In this document: positions 15,393 to 23,088 of the stretch, one piece after another | Layout: each line of letters opens with the position of its first letter | How positions within the stretch are numbered: position 1 is the first letter of the stretch | DNA from: Helicobacteraceae bacterium | GTDB lineage: Bacteria; Campylobacterota; Campylobacteria; Campylobacterales; Sulfurimonadaceae | Direction: 5' to 3' | Length of the DNA stretch: 26,495 nucleotides | Assembly (NCBI GenBank): GCA_027084065.1 | Contig: JALWLR010000047.1 | Span: 1-26,495 of the forward strand | Notes under the pieces: generated by a model | The model's input: the letters and a program-made list of their open reading frames with translations, nothing else | Told to the model about the DNA's origin: nothing | Databases searched by the model: none | Position numbers and translations under genes: made by a program

Positions 15393-15802
15393 TGGAGTAT
15401 ATGCTGCACTATGGGCTGCTTGCCCACAAATACCTTATATACGCCTATATTGCCGTTTTGTTTTTCCATCTTGCCGTTTTGCTCAAAAGTGAAGATGGCA
15501 GCAGGTACCGCCGATTTATGCTTATATACAACCCTATGCTCGTTTTACCAACACTTGGCGGTGTGCTTTTTAGCGGTTTGGTACTACTGACTGTCAATCA
15601 GTTCTCTTTCGATATAGCAAATAGTGTTATGATAGTCGCTTCCATCGGACTTATCATCCATGAGTATAAACGAGCAAAAGAGCTCCGCCTCACTCCCAAT
15701 GCGGAGTTTTCACACTATAAAAAAAGAGCGTTGCGTTATTTGGCAACCAATATTTTTATAGTCTTTGCAACGACATTCATAGCGATCAAATTTGCGTCAT
15801 GA
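15392..15802 (+). CDS. Four-helix membrane protein of unknown function
   Basis: I do not recognise a characterised family. The 136-residue product has four hydrophobic segments (about 13-32, 44-66, 73-90 and 113-133), short loops, and the basic patch HEYKRAKELR after the third, suggesting a small integral inner-membrane protein with no signal peptide. Histidines sit near the ends of helices (H6, H12, H26, H88, H108), so haem or metal binding is conceivable but unproven. The ATG overlaps the thiG stop by one base (TAATG); another Met at residue 4 has GGAG only three bases upstream, so the first start is preferred. The end overlaps rsmE by four bases, so its expression is tied to both neighbours. 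Confidence 0.8.
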   Translation: MEYMLHYGLLAHKYLIYAYIAVLFFHLAVLLKSEDGSRYRRFMLIYNPMLVLPTLGGVLFSGLVLLTVNQFSFDIANSVMIVASIGLIIHEYKRAKELRLTPNAEFSHYKKRALRYLATNIFIVFATTFIAIKFAS

Positions 15803-16470
15803 TTTTCCTTTATCACGAAGATGCTGGTTTGGAGCAGATTCGCCTTCGCGGCGACGTTTATAAATATCTCGTCAAAGTGCGTCGCCACGGCACCGGAGAC
15901 ACTATAGCCCTGCGAAATGAAAAAGAACCCTCTGCGCTCTACACCTACACAATCACACATATCACTCCTAGAGAGCTGCATTTAGAGCTAATCTCTCAAG
16001 CAAAAAAAGAGGTGCTGCCCCCAAAAAAGCTGCATGTAGGATGGTGTATCATCGATCCGAAATCCATAGAAAAAGCTCTTCCCTCGTTGAACGAAATCGG
16101 AGTCTCCAAAATCAGTTTCATTTACTGCAAACGTAGTCAGAAGAACTTCAAACCTGACCTGCAGCGTCTCTTTAGAATACTAAAGTCTTCCAATCAACAA
16201 TGTGGAAGAAGTGACTTTATGGAGTTTGCACTTTATAAAAATCTCGAAGATTTTCTTGCCGATTTTCCAAATGTCAAAGTCTTTGATTTTGGTGGAAAAC
16301 CCCTAGGTAATGAAGCCAATTTTGAAGATGTGCTTATTGGATGTGAAGGAGGATTTAGCCAAGAAGAGAAGCAACTACTCCAAAGCAAAGAGGTTTTTTC
16401 TCTCTCTACACCTTTTGTTTTAAGAAGTGAAACGGCTGCTTTAGCCGTCGCTTCGAAACTTATACTCTAG
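15799..16470 (+). CDS. rsmE: 16S rRNA (uracil1498-N3)-methyltransferase
   Basis: SPOUT-class enzyme methylating N3 of U1498 in helix 44 of 16S rRNA. The 223 residues show an N-terminal PUA-like RNA-binding part (HGTGDTIALRNEKE) and the knotted C-terminal fold with CIIDPKSIEKALPSLNEIGV, the SAM-binding loop LIGCEGGFSQEE (normally IGPEGGFS, here Cys for Pro) and the terminal SETAALAVASKL signature. Length is slightly below the usual 240. It overlaps the preceding membrane-protein gene by four bases and converges on xth with seven bases between stops. A hairpin 32 bases past the stop may end its transcript. Confidence 0.95.
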   Translation: MIFLYHEDAGLEQIRLRGDVYKYLVKVRRHGTGDTIALRNEKEPSALYTYTITHITPRELHLELISQAKKEVLPPKKLHVGWCIIDPKSIEKALPSLNEIGVSKISFIYCKRSQKNFKPDLQRLFRILKSSNQQCGRSDFMEFALYKNLEDFLADFPNVKVFDFGGKPLGNEANFEDVLIGCEGGFSQEEKQLLQSKEVFSLSTPFVLRSETAALAVASKLIL

Positions 16471-16477
16471 AGTTTAA

Positions 16478-17263
16478 CTATAAAGCTATTTGTAAAGAGA
16501 TAGGGCAGTGATCACTGCCTTGTATTTCTGCATGTATGGAAGCATCGACGATATTGTCTTTTAAATCTTCAGTTACGAAAAAATAGTCTATACGCCAACC
16601 GGCATTTGTTTTTCTTGCGTTGAATTTATAGGACCACCATGTATATTGATGAGGAATATCGCCATGAATATATCGGAAAGTATCTATATAGCCCAGCTCT
16701 ATCATTTTATCCAAAATAGCTCGTTCTTGAGGTAAAAATCCCGAAACGTTTTCATTGGCTTTTGGACGTTTCAGATCGATTGGTTTATGCGCTATATTGA
16801 AGTCTCCGCATATGATGATCGATTTTCCCTCTTTGCGAAGCGACTGCGCATACTCGATAAAACGTGCATAAAAATCAAGCTTGTAACGAAGCCTCTCTTC
16901 ACTCATTTGTCCATTGGGAAAGTATATATTGAAAAAAGCGACGTCATTGTTTGGAGTTTTAAAATGGAGTTCGTTTATTCGCCCCTCTTTGAGTGTGTCA
17001 ATATGATGGGCATCATCACTGTAGTAGGGATCGATGTCTGTAAATACGGCAACACCGTGGCGCCCCGGCTGTGATGCGGAGTTGACAAAGAGATGCTTGA
17101 AGCGTTTTACAAACAGATCATTTGGAATCTGCTCTTTTTTCGCTTTTATCTCCTGAAGTGCCAACAGATCGATATGCCTCTCATCAACCCAGCGCAAAGC
17201 CTCTTTTTTGCCTACGGCACGAATACCGTTTACATTCCATGAGTAAAAGGTGTACTCTTTCAT
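16478..17263 (-). CDS. xth: Exodeoxyribonuclease III family (AP endonuclease)
   Basis: Cuts DNA 5' to abasic sites and acts as a 3'-to-5' exonuclease in base excision repair. All catalytic positions of the ExoIII fold are visible in the 261 residues: Asn10 (WNVNGIRA), Glu38 (LQEIK), Tyr114 (NIYFPNG), Asp154 and Asn156 (CGDFNIAH), Asp226 (WRIDYFF), Asp251 and His252 (GSDHCPISL). Residues NARKTNAGWRID match the family loop that contacts the abasic site. The gene lies 29 bases after infA on the same strand and may have its own promoter in that gap. The codons for the GSDHCP motif form a perfect 16-bp DNA palindrome (16504-16519). Confidence 0.96.
   Translation of the reverse strand: MKEYTFYSWNVNGIRAVGKKEALRWVDERHIDLLALQEIKAKKEQIPNDLFVKRFKHLFVNSASQPGRHGVAVFTDIDPYYSDDAHHIDTLKEGRINELHFKTPNNDVAFFNIYFPNGQMSEERLRYKLDFYARFIEYAQSLRKEGKSIIICGDFNIAHKPIDLKRPKANENVSGFLPQERAILDKMIELGYIDTFRYIHGDIPHQYTWWSYKFNARKTNAGWRIDYFFVTEDLKDNIVDASIHAEIQGSDHCPISLQIAL
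16503..16530 (+). terminator. Candidate terminator for the rsmE transcript inside xth
   Basis: GGGCAGT-GATC-ACTGCCT (16503-16520, one G-U pair) forms a 7-bp GC-rich stem followed by TGTATTTCTG, a moderately U-rich tail. It starts 32 bases after the rsmE stop. The same bases encode the catalytic GSDHCP of xth on the other strand, so the symmetry may be only a coding coincidence. Confidence 0.35.
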
Positions 17264-17272
17264 ACTTCTGTT

Positions 17273-17278
17273 TTTATA
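17273..17278 (-). promoter_or_regulatory. Possible -10 element for xth
   Basis: TATAAA on the minus strand, nine bases before the xth ATG (17263). It would give a leader of only about three bases. The context GAGTATAAAAACAGAAGT holds no convincing Shine-Dalgarno site. Xth could instead be read through from infA. Confidence 0.35.
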
Positions 17279-17292
17279 CTCATGAAAATCTA

Positions 17293-17511
17293 CTACTTGT
17301 ATCTATAAGTAATTCGACCTTTGTCAAGTGAATAGGGTGTGAGTTCAAGTTTGACACGATCTCCAGGGAGTATTTTTATGTAGTGCATACGCATTTTTCC
17401 GGCAATATGACACAAAACTACATGCCCATTGTCAAGTTCGACTCTAAAAGTAGCGTTGGGTAATGCCTCGATGATTTTACCGTCAACTTCAATTACATCA
17501 GCTTTAGCCAT
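17293..17511 (-). CDS. infA: Translation initiation factor IF-1
   Basis: 72-residue S1-like OB-fold protein that binds the ribosomal A site during initiation. The full family pattern is present: MAKADVIEVDGKIIEALPN, FRVELDNGHVVLCHIAGKMRM, ILPGDRVKLELTPYSLDKGRI and the closing TYRYK. Length is exactly usual. It lies four bases after map, as in secY-map-infA of other Campylobacterota. In many relatives rpmJ and rpsM come next; here the ribosomal cluster stops and xth follows. Confidence 0.97.
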   Translation of the reverse strand: MAKADVIEVDGKIIEALPNATFRVELDNGHVVLCHIAGKMRMHYIKILPGDRVKLELTPYSLDKGRITYRYK

Positions 17512-17515
17512 TGTC

Positions 17516-18280
17516 TCATCCTTCTAACTTTGATAATATTTCAGCTTTACCGTTTATAACCGCAACGGTATGCTCATAATGTGAACCACGTAAACCGTCG
17601 GCACTCACGACATCCCAGCCATTGTCCAAAATAACGGGCTTTCCATCTTTTTGGCATATCATAGGCTCAAGACAAAAAACCATGCCGTTTTTGATTTTTG
17701 GACCAGCTTTTGGGTTTGGGGCATCAAGATAATTGGGAATCTCAGGTTCTTCATGCGGTTTTTTACCTATTCCGTGTCCGCAAAAATTACGAAGCGGTAC
17801 ATATCCTCGCTGCAAAATAAATTGCTCCATCAAAGAAGAGAGCTCTTTAAAGCGCATCCCTTGCTTGATGTTCTCAATAGCATAATAAAGCGTATCTTTC
17901 GCACATGCAATAAGCTTCTCATCTGCTTCTGTAATTTTCCCAACACCGACAGTCACGGCTGCATCACCAAACCAACCCTCTTTTTCCGTGCCAATATCGT
18001 AACCGACAACATCGCCCTCTTGAAGTTTATAATCGGTTGGAATACCGTGAATAATCACTTCATTAACAGAGGTACAAACAGAAGAGGGAAAACCGTAAAG
18101 ACCTTTGAAAGAGGGCTTTGCACCTTGGCTGAGTATGTACTCTTCCGCCATAACGTCCAGCTCTTTGAGTGTCATTCCCGGTTTGGTGTTTTTTTTAAGA
18201 AGATCAAGAGCCCCCGCAACAATGCGGTTGGCTTCTCTGAGTTTATCGATTTCAGCCGGTTTTCTAAGTGCTATAGCCAT
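17516..18280 (-). CDS. map: Methionine aminopeptidase, type I
   Basis: Removes the initiator Met from nascent proteins at the ribosome. All five metal ligands are in place in the 254 residues: Asp95 and Asp106 (GYDIGTEKEGWFGDAAV), His169 (NFCGHGIGKKPHEEP), Glu205 (VFCLEPM) and Glu236 (SHYEHTV). His79 in VIIHGIP is the expected substrate-contacting residue. Length is that of a compact type I enzyme without the zinc-finger extension. The start is two bases after the secY stop and the end four bases before infA, so it is translated from the ribosomal operon mRNA. adk, which stands between secY and map in many bacteria, is missing here. Confidence 0.97.
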   Translation of the reverse strand: MAIALRKPAEIDKLREANRIVAGALDLLKKNTKPGMTLKELDVMAEEYILSQGAKPSFKGLYGFPSSVCTSVNEVIIHGIPTDYKLQEGDVVGYDIGTEKEGWFGDAAVTVGVGKITEADEKLIACAKDTLYYAIENIKQGMRFKELSSLMEQFILQRGYVPLRNFCGHGIGKKPHEEPEIPNYLDAPNPKAGPKIKNGMVFCLEPMICQKDGKPVILDNGWDVVSADGLRGSHYEHTVAVINGKAEILSKLEG

Positions 18281-18282
18281 TG

Positions 18283-19545
18283 CTACAGACCAACCGCACT
18301 GAGTGTTTCGTATTTGCTCATATATATCTGAGCTTCTATTTTTCTCATAGTGTCAAGTGCTACCTGAACAACGATCAAAACAGCGGTTCCTCCAAAGAAG
18401 AATGGAACACCAAGACCTTTAATAATCATAAACGGTACAACCGCGACAAGACCGAGATAGAGTGCACCCGTTACCGTCAAACGGCTTGCAACTTCGTTTA
18501 GAAACTTTACAGTTGCCTCTCCGGTTCGAATACCCGGAATAAAACCACCTTGTCGTTTCAAGTTTTCCGCAATATCTTTTGCATTGAATGTTATACTCGC
18601 ATAGAAAAAAGCAAAGAAAACAACCAATACAAAATCAAGCAGGTTGAAAACATATCCACCTGGGTGGAGAATATCCGCTATTCTTTGTACTACCGGATTG
18701 GTACTGCTTGAGAGCAGTGTCATTGGAAACATCAAAATCGCACTGGCAAAGATAACGGGAATAACACCCGACAGATTTACTTTAATCGGAATATAGTTCA
18801 TAACCCGTTTATTCTGGTTTTGCATAATCGTTTTTTTAGCGTATGTTACCGGTATTCTTCTCTCGCCAAGCTCGACATAGATAATAATGCCCACAGTCAC
18901 AACGATAAGCGCAATGATAGCTATAAGCGTAAAGAAGCTCATTGCACCTGTATTGAGCATCGTAACCGTTTTGCCTATTGCACTTGGAATGGCAGAAACT
19001 ATACCTGCAAAAATTATCAAAGAGATACCGTTACCGATACCGTTTTGCGTAATCTGCTCTCCAATCCACATAAGCAGCATCGTACCGGCCAGCATTGAAA
19101 TAGCAGCCAATGTAACAAATGTCGTATGGTCAACCAAAATAGCACTTGCGCCATTAGGTCCGCTGAGGCTTTGAAGCCCTACGCTCACTCCAACAGCCTG
19201 AACAAGTGTAATGACAATTGTAGCGTATCGAATTATCTGCATGTACTTGACCATACCGTCTCGCTCTTTTTTCATTTGAGCTAGAGTTGGAAAAGTTGCC
19301 GCTAAAAGTTCCATGATAATCGAAGCTGTAATGTAAGGCATGATGCCAAGGGAGATAATGGAGAGACGCTGTACAGCATTACCGCTGAACATATTAAAAA
19401 GTCCGAGTGCGTCGTTTTGATGCTGATCGAAGAATGATGCTATAACACTGGCATCGACACCGGGTACCGGCACATAAGCCAGCATCCGGTAAAGAAATAA
19501 AAACCCGATAGTAATAAGTATCTTATTAACGAGACTCTTACTCAC
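18283..19545 (-). CDS. secY: Protein translocase channel subunit SecY
   Basis: Central pore of the Sec translocon in the inner membrane. The 420 residues carry about ten hydrophobic segments with the family landmarks: the opening NKILITIGFLFLYRMLAYVPVPG, the plug region GLFNMFSGNAVQRLSIISLGIMPYITASI, GIGNGISLIIFAGIV, YVELGERRIPVTYAKK, VNLSGVIPVIFASAILMFP and the late PGIRTGEAT. It is slightly shorter than E. coli SecY (443), mostly in the termini. It follows rplO by two bases and precedes map by two, the standard spc-operon position. Confidence 0.98.
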   Translation of the reverse strand: MSKSLVNKILITIGFLFLYRMLAYVPVPGVDASVIASFFDQHQNDALGLFNMFSGNAVQRLSIISLGIMPYITASIIMELLAATFPTLAQMKKERDGMVKYMQIIRYATIVITLVQAVGVSVGLQSLSGPNGASAILVDHTTFVTLAAISMLAGTMLLMWIGEQITQNGIGNGISLIIFAGIVSAIPSAIGKTVTMLNTGAMSFFTLIAIIALIVVTVGIIIYVELGERRIPVTYAKKTIMQNQNKRVMNYIPIKVNLSGVIPVIFASAILMFPMTLLSSSTNPVVQRIADILHPGGYVFNLLDFVLVVFFAFFYASITFNAKDIAENLKRQGGFIPGIRTGEATVKFLNEVASRLTVTGALYLGLVAVVPFMIIKGLGVPFFFGGTAVLIVVQVALDTMRKIEAQIYMSKYETLSAVGL

Positions 19546-19547
19546 GG

Positions 19548-19946
19548 CTATTTACCTGAAGTGGTTACGTTTTCGTCTTTGATTTTCGATGCAAGATCTT
19601 TTGCACCAGTACCAATGAGTTTCACTTTCGTTACACTGTTCGCGATTTTGTGAACACTTCTGATGCTTTCCATAGTAATTTCATCAAGTTCAGTGATAGC
19701 TTTGACCTTCACGACGTTGATGACGTAAGGCTTAATCACTCTTGAGTGAAAACCGACTTTTGGAAGTCTCTTCGCAAGTGGTTGTTGACCACCCTCGAAA
19801 TTTCTCTTTCTTTTATAACCGGTTCTGGATTTTTGACCTTTTTGACCACGTGTAGAAGTCTTGCCCATTCCAGAACCCTGACCGCGTCCTACTCTCTTTT
19901 TAGAGTGAGTAGAACCTGCAGCTGGAGTTAAATTTTCAATACCCAT
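19548..19946 (-). CDS. rplO: 50S ribosomal protein L15
   Basis: Late-assembly protein of the 50S subunit, 132 residues. The N-terminal glycine- and basic-rich tail (LTPAAGSTHSKKRVGRGQGSGMGKT, seen in two overlapping pieces, then GQKSRTGYKRKRNFEGGQQPLAKRLPK) threads into rRNA, and a compact C-terminal fold follows. It ends in VTTSGK, the usual C-terminal region, though a little shorter than E. coli L15 (144). Spacing is three bases from rpsE and two from secY, so the three are translated from one message. Confidence 0.96.
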   Translation of the reverse strand: MGIENLTPAAGSTHSKKRVGRGQGSGMGKTSTRGQKGQKSRTGYKRKRNFEGGQQPLAKRLPKVGFHSRVIKPYVINVVKVKAITELDEITMESIRSVHKIANSVTKVKLIGTGAKDLASKIKDENVTTSGK

Positions 19947-19949
19947 TTT

Positions 19950-20390
19950 CTATCCTTTTATTCTTGAAAGTGCTTCGATAGTCGCACGAACCAAAGTATT
20001 TGGGTTGTTCGAACCGATCGACTTTGTAAGAACATCCTGGAAACCGGCAAGCTCAAGAACAGGTCTTGCAGCACCACCGGCAATCAGACCAGTACCCTCA
20101 GATGCTGGTTTGATAAGGATACGGCTTGCATTGAACTTGTGTTCGATGTCATGCGCTACAGTAGTACCCTTGATGCTTACAGTCGTGAGATTTTTAAATG
20201 CATCGTCAACCGCTTTTTTAATCGCATCAGGAACCTCTTTGGCTTTACCAAATCCGTATCCTACTGTTCCTTTTTTGTTACCGACAACGACAAGCGCGGT
20301 AAAACGAAATCTTCTACCACCCTTGACAACTTTAGTAACACGGCCTATGTTAACAATAGTCTCTTCAAACTCTTCTCTATTGATTTCCAT
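19950..20390 (-). CDS. rpsE: 30S ribosomal protein S5
   Basis: 146-residue small-subunit protein important for decoding accuracy. The dsRBD-like N-terminal half shows VVKGGRRFRFTALVVVGN and the loop VGYGFGKAKEVPDAIKKA; the C-terminal half has HDIEHKFNASRILIKPASEGTGLIAGG and ends AIEALSRIKG. Length is typical for this phylum, lacking the extra termini of E. coli S5 (167). It lies eight bases after rplR and three before rplO in the spc operon. Confidence 0.97.
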   Translation of the reverse strand: MEINREEFEETIVNIGRVTKVVKGGRRFRFTALVVVGNKKGTVGYGFGKAKEVPDAIKKAVDDAFKNLTTVSIKGTTVAHDIEHKFNASRILIKPASEGTGLIAGGAARPVLELAGFQDVLTKSIGSNNPNTLVRATIEALSRIKG

Positions 20391-20398
20391 TGTGTCCC

Positions 20399-20755
20399 CT
20401 AGAACTTGATTTCGTTTGCACGAAGTGCATCACCAAACGCAGCGATAACGCCGTGGTATTGGTAACCGTTACGATCAAAAACGATCGTGTCGATGTTTTT
20501 CTCTTTAAGCTTCGCAGCAAATTCTGCTGCAAGTGCTGCTGCACCCTCTTTGTTTGCTTTTTGAGAAATCGATTTAGAATTCATCCCGACAATCGTCGTA
20601 CCGGTCGTATCGTCTATGGCTTGAACCATCAAGTAGCGATTTGAACGAAACACGGAAACACGAGGAAGCTCGGCAGTACCGCTTATTTTAGATCGAACCC
20701 TCTTCTTTCTTTTTAGGCGGTTTGCGAGTTTGCTTTTCAATACTCTTGCATTCAT
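20399..20755 (-). CDS. rplR: 50S ribosomal protein L18
   Basis: 118-residue 5S rRNA-binding protein of the central protuberance. The basic N-terminus (LANRLKRKKRVRSKISGTAELPRVSVFRS) and the later FDRNGYQYHGVIAAFGDALR are family landmarks. Its start is preceded by AGGGAGGAAG within the 14-base gap after rplF, a strong ribosome-binding site. The end is eight bases before rpsE. Confidence 0.97.
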   Translation of the reverse strand: MNARVLKSKLANRLKRKKRVRSKISGTAELPRVSVFRSNRYLMVQAIDDTTGTTIVGMNSKSISQKANKEGAAALAAEFAAKLKEKNIDTIVFDRNGYQYHGVIAAFGDALRANEIKF

Positions 20756-20769
20756 TTTAACTTCCTCCC

Positions 20770-21306
20770 TTATTTCTTAGCTGTTTTACCGGCTTTTCTG
20801 ACAATATGCTCATCGACATATTTGACACCTTTGCCTTTGTATGGTTCCGGTGGTCTAAAGCTTCTGATTTCCGCTGCTACCTGACCTACAAGTTGTTTGT
20901 CATGGCTTTTGAGCGTAATGATATTTTTCTCTACAGATGCCTCTATACCCTCTGGAAGCTCATAGTTTATATCGTGAGAGAATCCAAGTTGCAAGTTGAG
21001 TACTTTGCCTTTTACGGCAGCTCTGTATCCGACACCGTTGATTTCAAGTTGCTTCTGGAAGCCTTTTACCAAACCTTCGATGTTGTTGGCACTGATAGCT
21101 CTGTATGTACCCCAGAACGCTCTATGCTCTCTTGAGTCTGAAAGAGGTTTGAAAGTAAGAACATTCCCCTCTATCGTAAACTCAACGTTCCCCTTGGTAT
21201 CGAGAGTAAGAGACTTATTGCCTTTTGTAAACGTCAGTACGCTACCCTCAGCAGTGACTTTTACGTCAGCTGGAATTTCTACAGGATTTTTTCCTATTCT
21301 TGACAT
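20770..21306 (-). CDS. rplF: 50S ribosomal protein L6
   Basis: 178-residue protein that binds 23S rRNA near the factor-binding site. Two repeated L6 folds are seen; the first begins MSRIGKNPVEIPADVKVT and the second contains the signature PEPYKGKGVKYVDEHIVRKAGKTAKK at the C-terminus (given in two overlapping landmarks, PEPYKGKGVKY and RKAGKTAKK). Length is normal. AGGAGGAGA lies just before the ATG in the 12-base gap after rpsH, the strongest ribosome-binding site I see in the cluster. Confidence 0.97.
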   Translation of the reverse strand: MSRIGKNPVEIPADVKVTAEGSVLTFTKGNKSLTLDTKGNVEFTIEGNVLTFKPLSDSREHRAFWGTYRAISANNIEGLVKGFQKQLEINGVGYRAAVKGKVLNLQLGFSHDINYELPEGIEASVEKNIITLKSHDKQLVGQVAAEIRSFRPPEPYKGKGVKYVDEHIVRKAGKTAKK

Positions 21307-21318
21307 ACTACTCTCCTC

Positions 21319-21714
21319 CTACCAAACTGTACATACGACTTCGCCGCCAATGCCAAGCTCATATGCTTTGTCATTTGGCAGGATGCCTTTGGATGTACTT
21401 ACGATAATAGTACCGTAACCGTTTTTAAATCTTTTGATCTCGTCTTTACCTTTGTAAATACGACGACCAGGCTTGGAAACTCTCTTGATCTCGTTGATCG
21501 CAGGTTTACCGTTCTCATCATACTTGATAACTGCATTGATGCTTTTTTTCACACCGTCTTCTACGACGTTGCAGCTTTCAAGGTATCCTTTCTCTACAAG
21601 GATGTTCGCTACAGCTTCGACACTTTTAGAGTGCATAAGAGTAGCAGTACTTAGTCTTCTCATACCGGCATTTCTGATACGTGTCAGTGCGTCGGCTATT
21701 AAATCATTTACCAT
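21319..21714 (-). CDS. rpsH: 30S ribosomal protein S8
   Basis: 131-residue primary 16S rRNA-binding protein. In E. coli it also represses the spc operon by binding its mRNA near rplE. The opening MVNDLIADALTRIRNAGMRR and the closing STSKGILPNDKAYELGIGGEVVCTVW (landmarks STSKGI and GGEVVCTVW) identify it. It is separated from rpsN by 37 bases, the widest gap inside the cluster, but I see no terminator or strong -10 element there. Length is usual. Confidence 0.97.
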   Translation of the reverse strand: MVNDLIADALTRIRNAGMRRLSTATLMHSKSVEAVANILVEKGYLESCNVVEDGVKKSINAVIKYDENGKPAINEIKRVSKPGRRIYKGKDEIKRFKNGYGTIIVSTSKGILPNDKAYELGIGGEVVCTVW

Positions 21715-21751
21715 TTTATTTTCCTTTGCTAATCATTAGTAGTATCAAAGC

Positions 21752-21937
21752 TTACCAGCTTGACTTTCTAACGCCTGGGATCAATCCCTCACTTGCCATT
21801 TTTCTGAAGCAGATTCTGCAGATGCCGAAATCTCTATAAACCGAATGTGGTCTACCGCAGATTTGACATCTTGTATATGCTCTAACTTTGAACTTTGGAG
21901 TTCTTTTCGCTTTTGCGATCATAGACTTCTTTGCCAT
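21752..21937 (-). CDS. rpsN: 30S ribosomal protein S14, zinc-binding type
   Basis: 61-residue short S14 (type Z, sometimes rpsZ). Two CxxC pairs, Cys24-x2-Cys27 and Cys40-x2-Cys43, form a zinc site; the motifs are CQICGRPHSVYRDFGICRIC and the C-terminal GLIPGVRKSSW. E. coli instead has a cysteine-free form of about 101 residues. The ATG shares one base with the rplE stop (TAATG), implying coupled translation. Zinc-free duplicates of such proteins exist in some bacteria, but none is in this window. Confidence 0.97.
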   Translation of the reverse strand: MAKKSMIAKAKRTPKFKVRAYTRCQICGRPHSVYRDFGICRICFRKMASEGLIPGVRKSSW

Positions 21938-22485
21938 TATTTGCTCCCTTTAGTAAAAGGCATACCCATTTTCTCAAGCAATGTGAACGCCTGTTTGTCA
22001 TCTTCAGTCGTCGTAACGATAGTGATGTTCATCCCGTGAATCTGCATAATGGAATCATAATCGACTTCCGGGAATATAAGCTGCTCTTGAAGACCGAAGT
22101 TGTAGTTACCGCGACCGTCAAAACCGTTTCTAGGAACGCCTCTGAAGTCTTTTACACGAGGAAGTGCTATAGAGATGAGTCTATCCAAAAACGCATACAT
22201 TTTTTCGCCTCTTAGTGTAACACGTACACCTACAGGCATTCCCTCTCTTACTTTAAATCCGGCAACAGATTTTTTTGCATGGATAATACTTGCATGCTGA
22301 CCTGCTATAGTCGTGATCGTTTGCTGAATGTTTTGCATAAGCTTGTTATCTTTCATTGCAAAACCTGCACCGACAGAGATAATTATTTTCTCGATTGCAG
22401 GAATTTGCATTGGGTTTTTGATGTCAAGCTCTTTTTGTAACTCAGGCTTTAAGTTGTCATATTTTTCTCTCATACGAGTTGCCAT
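21937..22485 (-). CDS. rplE: 50S ribosomal protein L5
   Basis: 182-residue 5S rRNA-binding protein of the central protuberance that contacts the small subunit and P-site tRNA. Landmarks are NPMQIPAIEKIIISVGAG near the N-terminus, HAKKSVAGFKVREGMPVGVRVTLR, LPRVKDFRGV, and the closing IHGMNITIVTTTEDDKQAF. The start lies four bases after rplX. The TAA shares one base with the rpsN ATG. Length is typical (E. coli 179). Confidence 0.97.
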   Translation of the reverse strand: MATRMREKYDNLKPELQKELDIKNPMQIPAIEKIIISVGAGFAMKDNKLMQNIQQTITTIAGQHASIIHAKKSVAGFKVREGMPVGVRVTLRGEKMYAFLDRLISIALPRVKDFRGVPRNGFDGRGNYNFGLQEQLIFPEVDYDSIMQIHGMNITIVTTTEDDKQAFTLLEKMGMPFTKGSK

Positions 22486-22489
22486 CTAC

Positions 22490-22720
22490 TTATGCCTCCA
22501 CTTTTTTTACGTTTGAAACATCTATAGGCATCTCTTTGTTGACATGTCCGCCTTTAGTGTTCTCTTCTGTTGGTTTAACAGCTTTTTTCGCTATTTTGCA
22601 ACCCTCTACGATTACTTTGTTCTTTTTAGCCATAACCTGAAGAACTTTTCCGGTTTTACCCTTGTCGTCTCCGGCTATGATTTGAACCATATCGCCTTTT
22701 TTGAACTTGAATTTCGCCAT
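22490..22720 (-). CDS. rplX: 50S ribosomal protein L24
   Basis: 76-residue protein that starts 50S assembly by binding the 5' domain of 23S rRNA. The KOW motif FKKGDMVQIIAGDDKGKTGKV occurs at about residues 5-25, and the second half has VNKEMPIDVSNV. It is shorter than E. coli L24 (104) because the C-terminal extension is missing, as in relatives. Its ATG shares one base with the rplN stop (TAATG). Confidence 0.96.
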   Translation of the reverse strand: MAKFKFKKGDMVQIIAGDDKGKTGKVLQVMAKKNKVIVEGCKIAKKAVKPTEENTKGGHVNKEMPIDVSNVKKVEA

Positions 22721-23088
22721 TATACAACCTCCGGTGCAAGAGATACGATCTTCATAAATCCTGCATATCTGACTTCACGGCTTATCGGTCCGAAAATACG
22801 AGTTCCGATAGGCTCTTTCTTGTTATCGAGAATAACAGCCGCGTTATCATCAAAACGAATCAAAGAACCGTTTTCTCTATGGATCTCTTTTTTCGTTCTC
22901 ACAACTACAGCTTTCACGACGGAACCTTTTTTCACTTTCGCAGTCGGTATAGCTTTTTTGACAGAAGCGACGATAACATCGCCCACTCTTGCGTATCTTC
23001 TTTTACTGCCACCGAGCACTTTGATACACATGATCTCTTTTGCACCGGTGTTGTCTGCTACGTTGAGACGAGAAAAACTCTGAATCAT
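22720..23088 (-). CDS. rplN: 50S ribosomal protein L14
   Basis: 122-residue protein at the subunit interface forming an intersubunit bridge. The OB-fold landmarks are all seen: MIQSFSRLNVADNTGAKEIM, GDVIVASVKKAIP, VKAVVVRTKKEIHRENGS, and GTRIFGPISREVR near the end. Length is exactly usual. It shares one base with both the upstream rpsQ stop and the downstream rplX start, so three consecutive genes are linked by TAATG junctions. Confidence 0.98.
   Translation of the reverse strand: MIQSFSRLNVADNTGAKEIMCIKVLGGSKRRYARVGDVIVASVKKAIPTAKVKKGSVVKAVVVRTKKEIHRENGSLIRFDDNAAVILDNKKEPIGTRIFGPISREVRYAGFMKIVSLAPEVV

Noticed and set aside
17651..18331. 226-codon plus-strand open frame opposite map and the end of secY
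   Set aside because: Antisense to a methionine aminopeptidase with all five metal ligands; the frame has no motif, no ribosome-binding site of note and no promoter.
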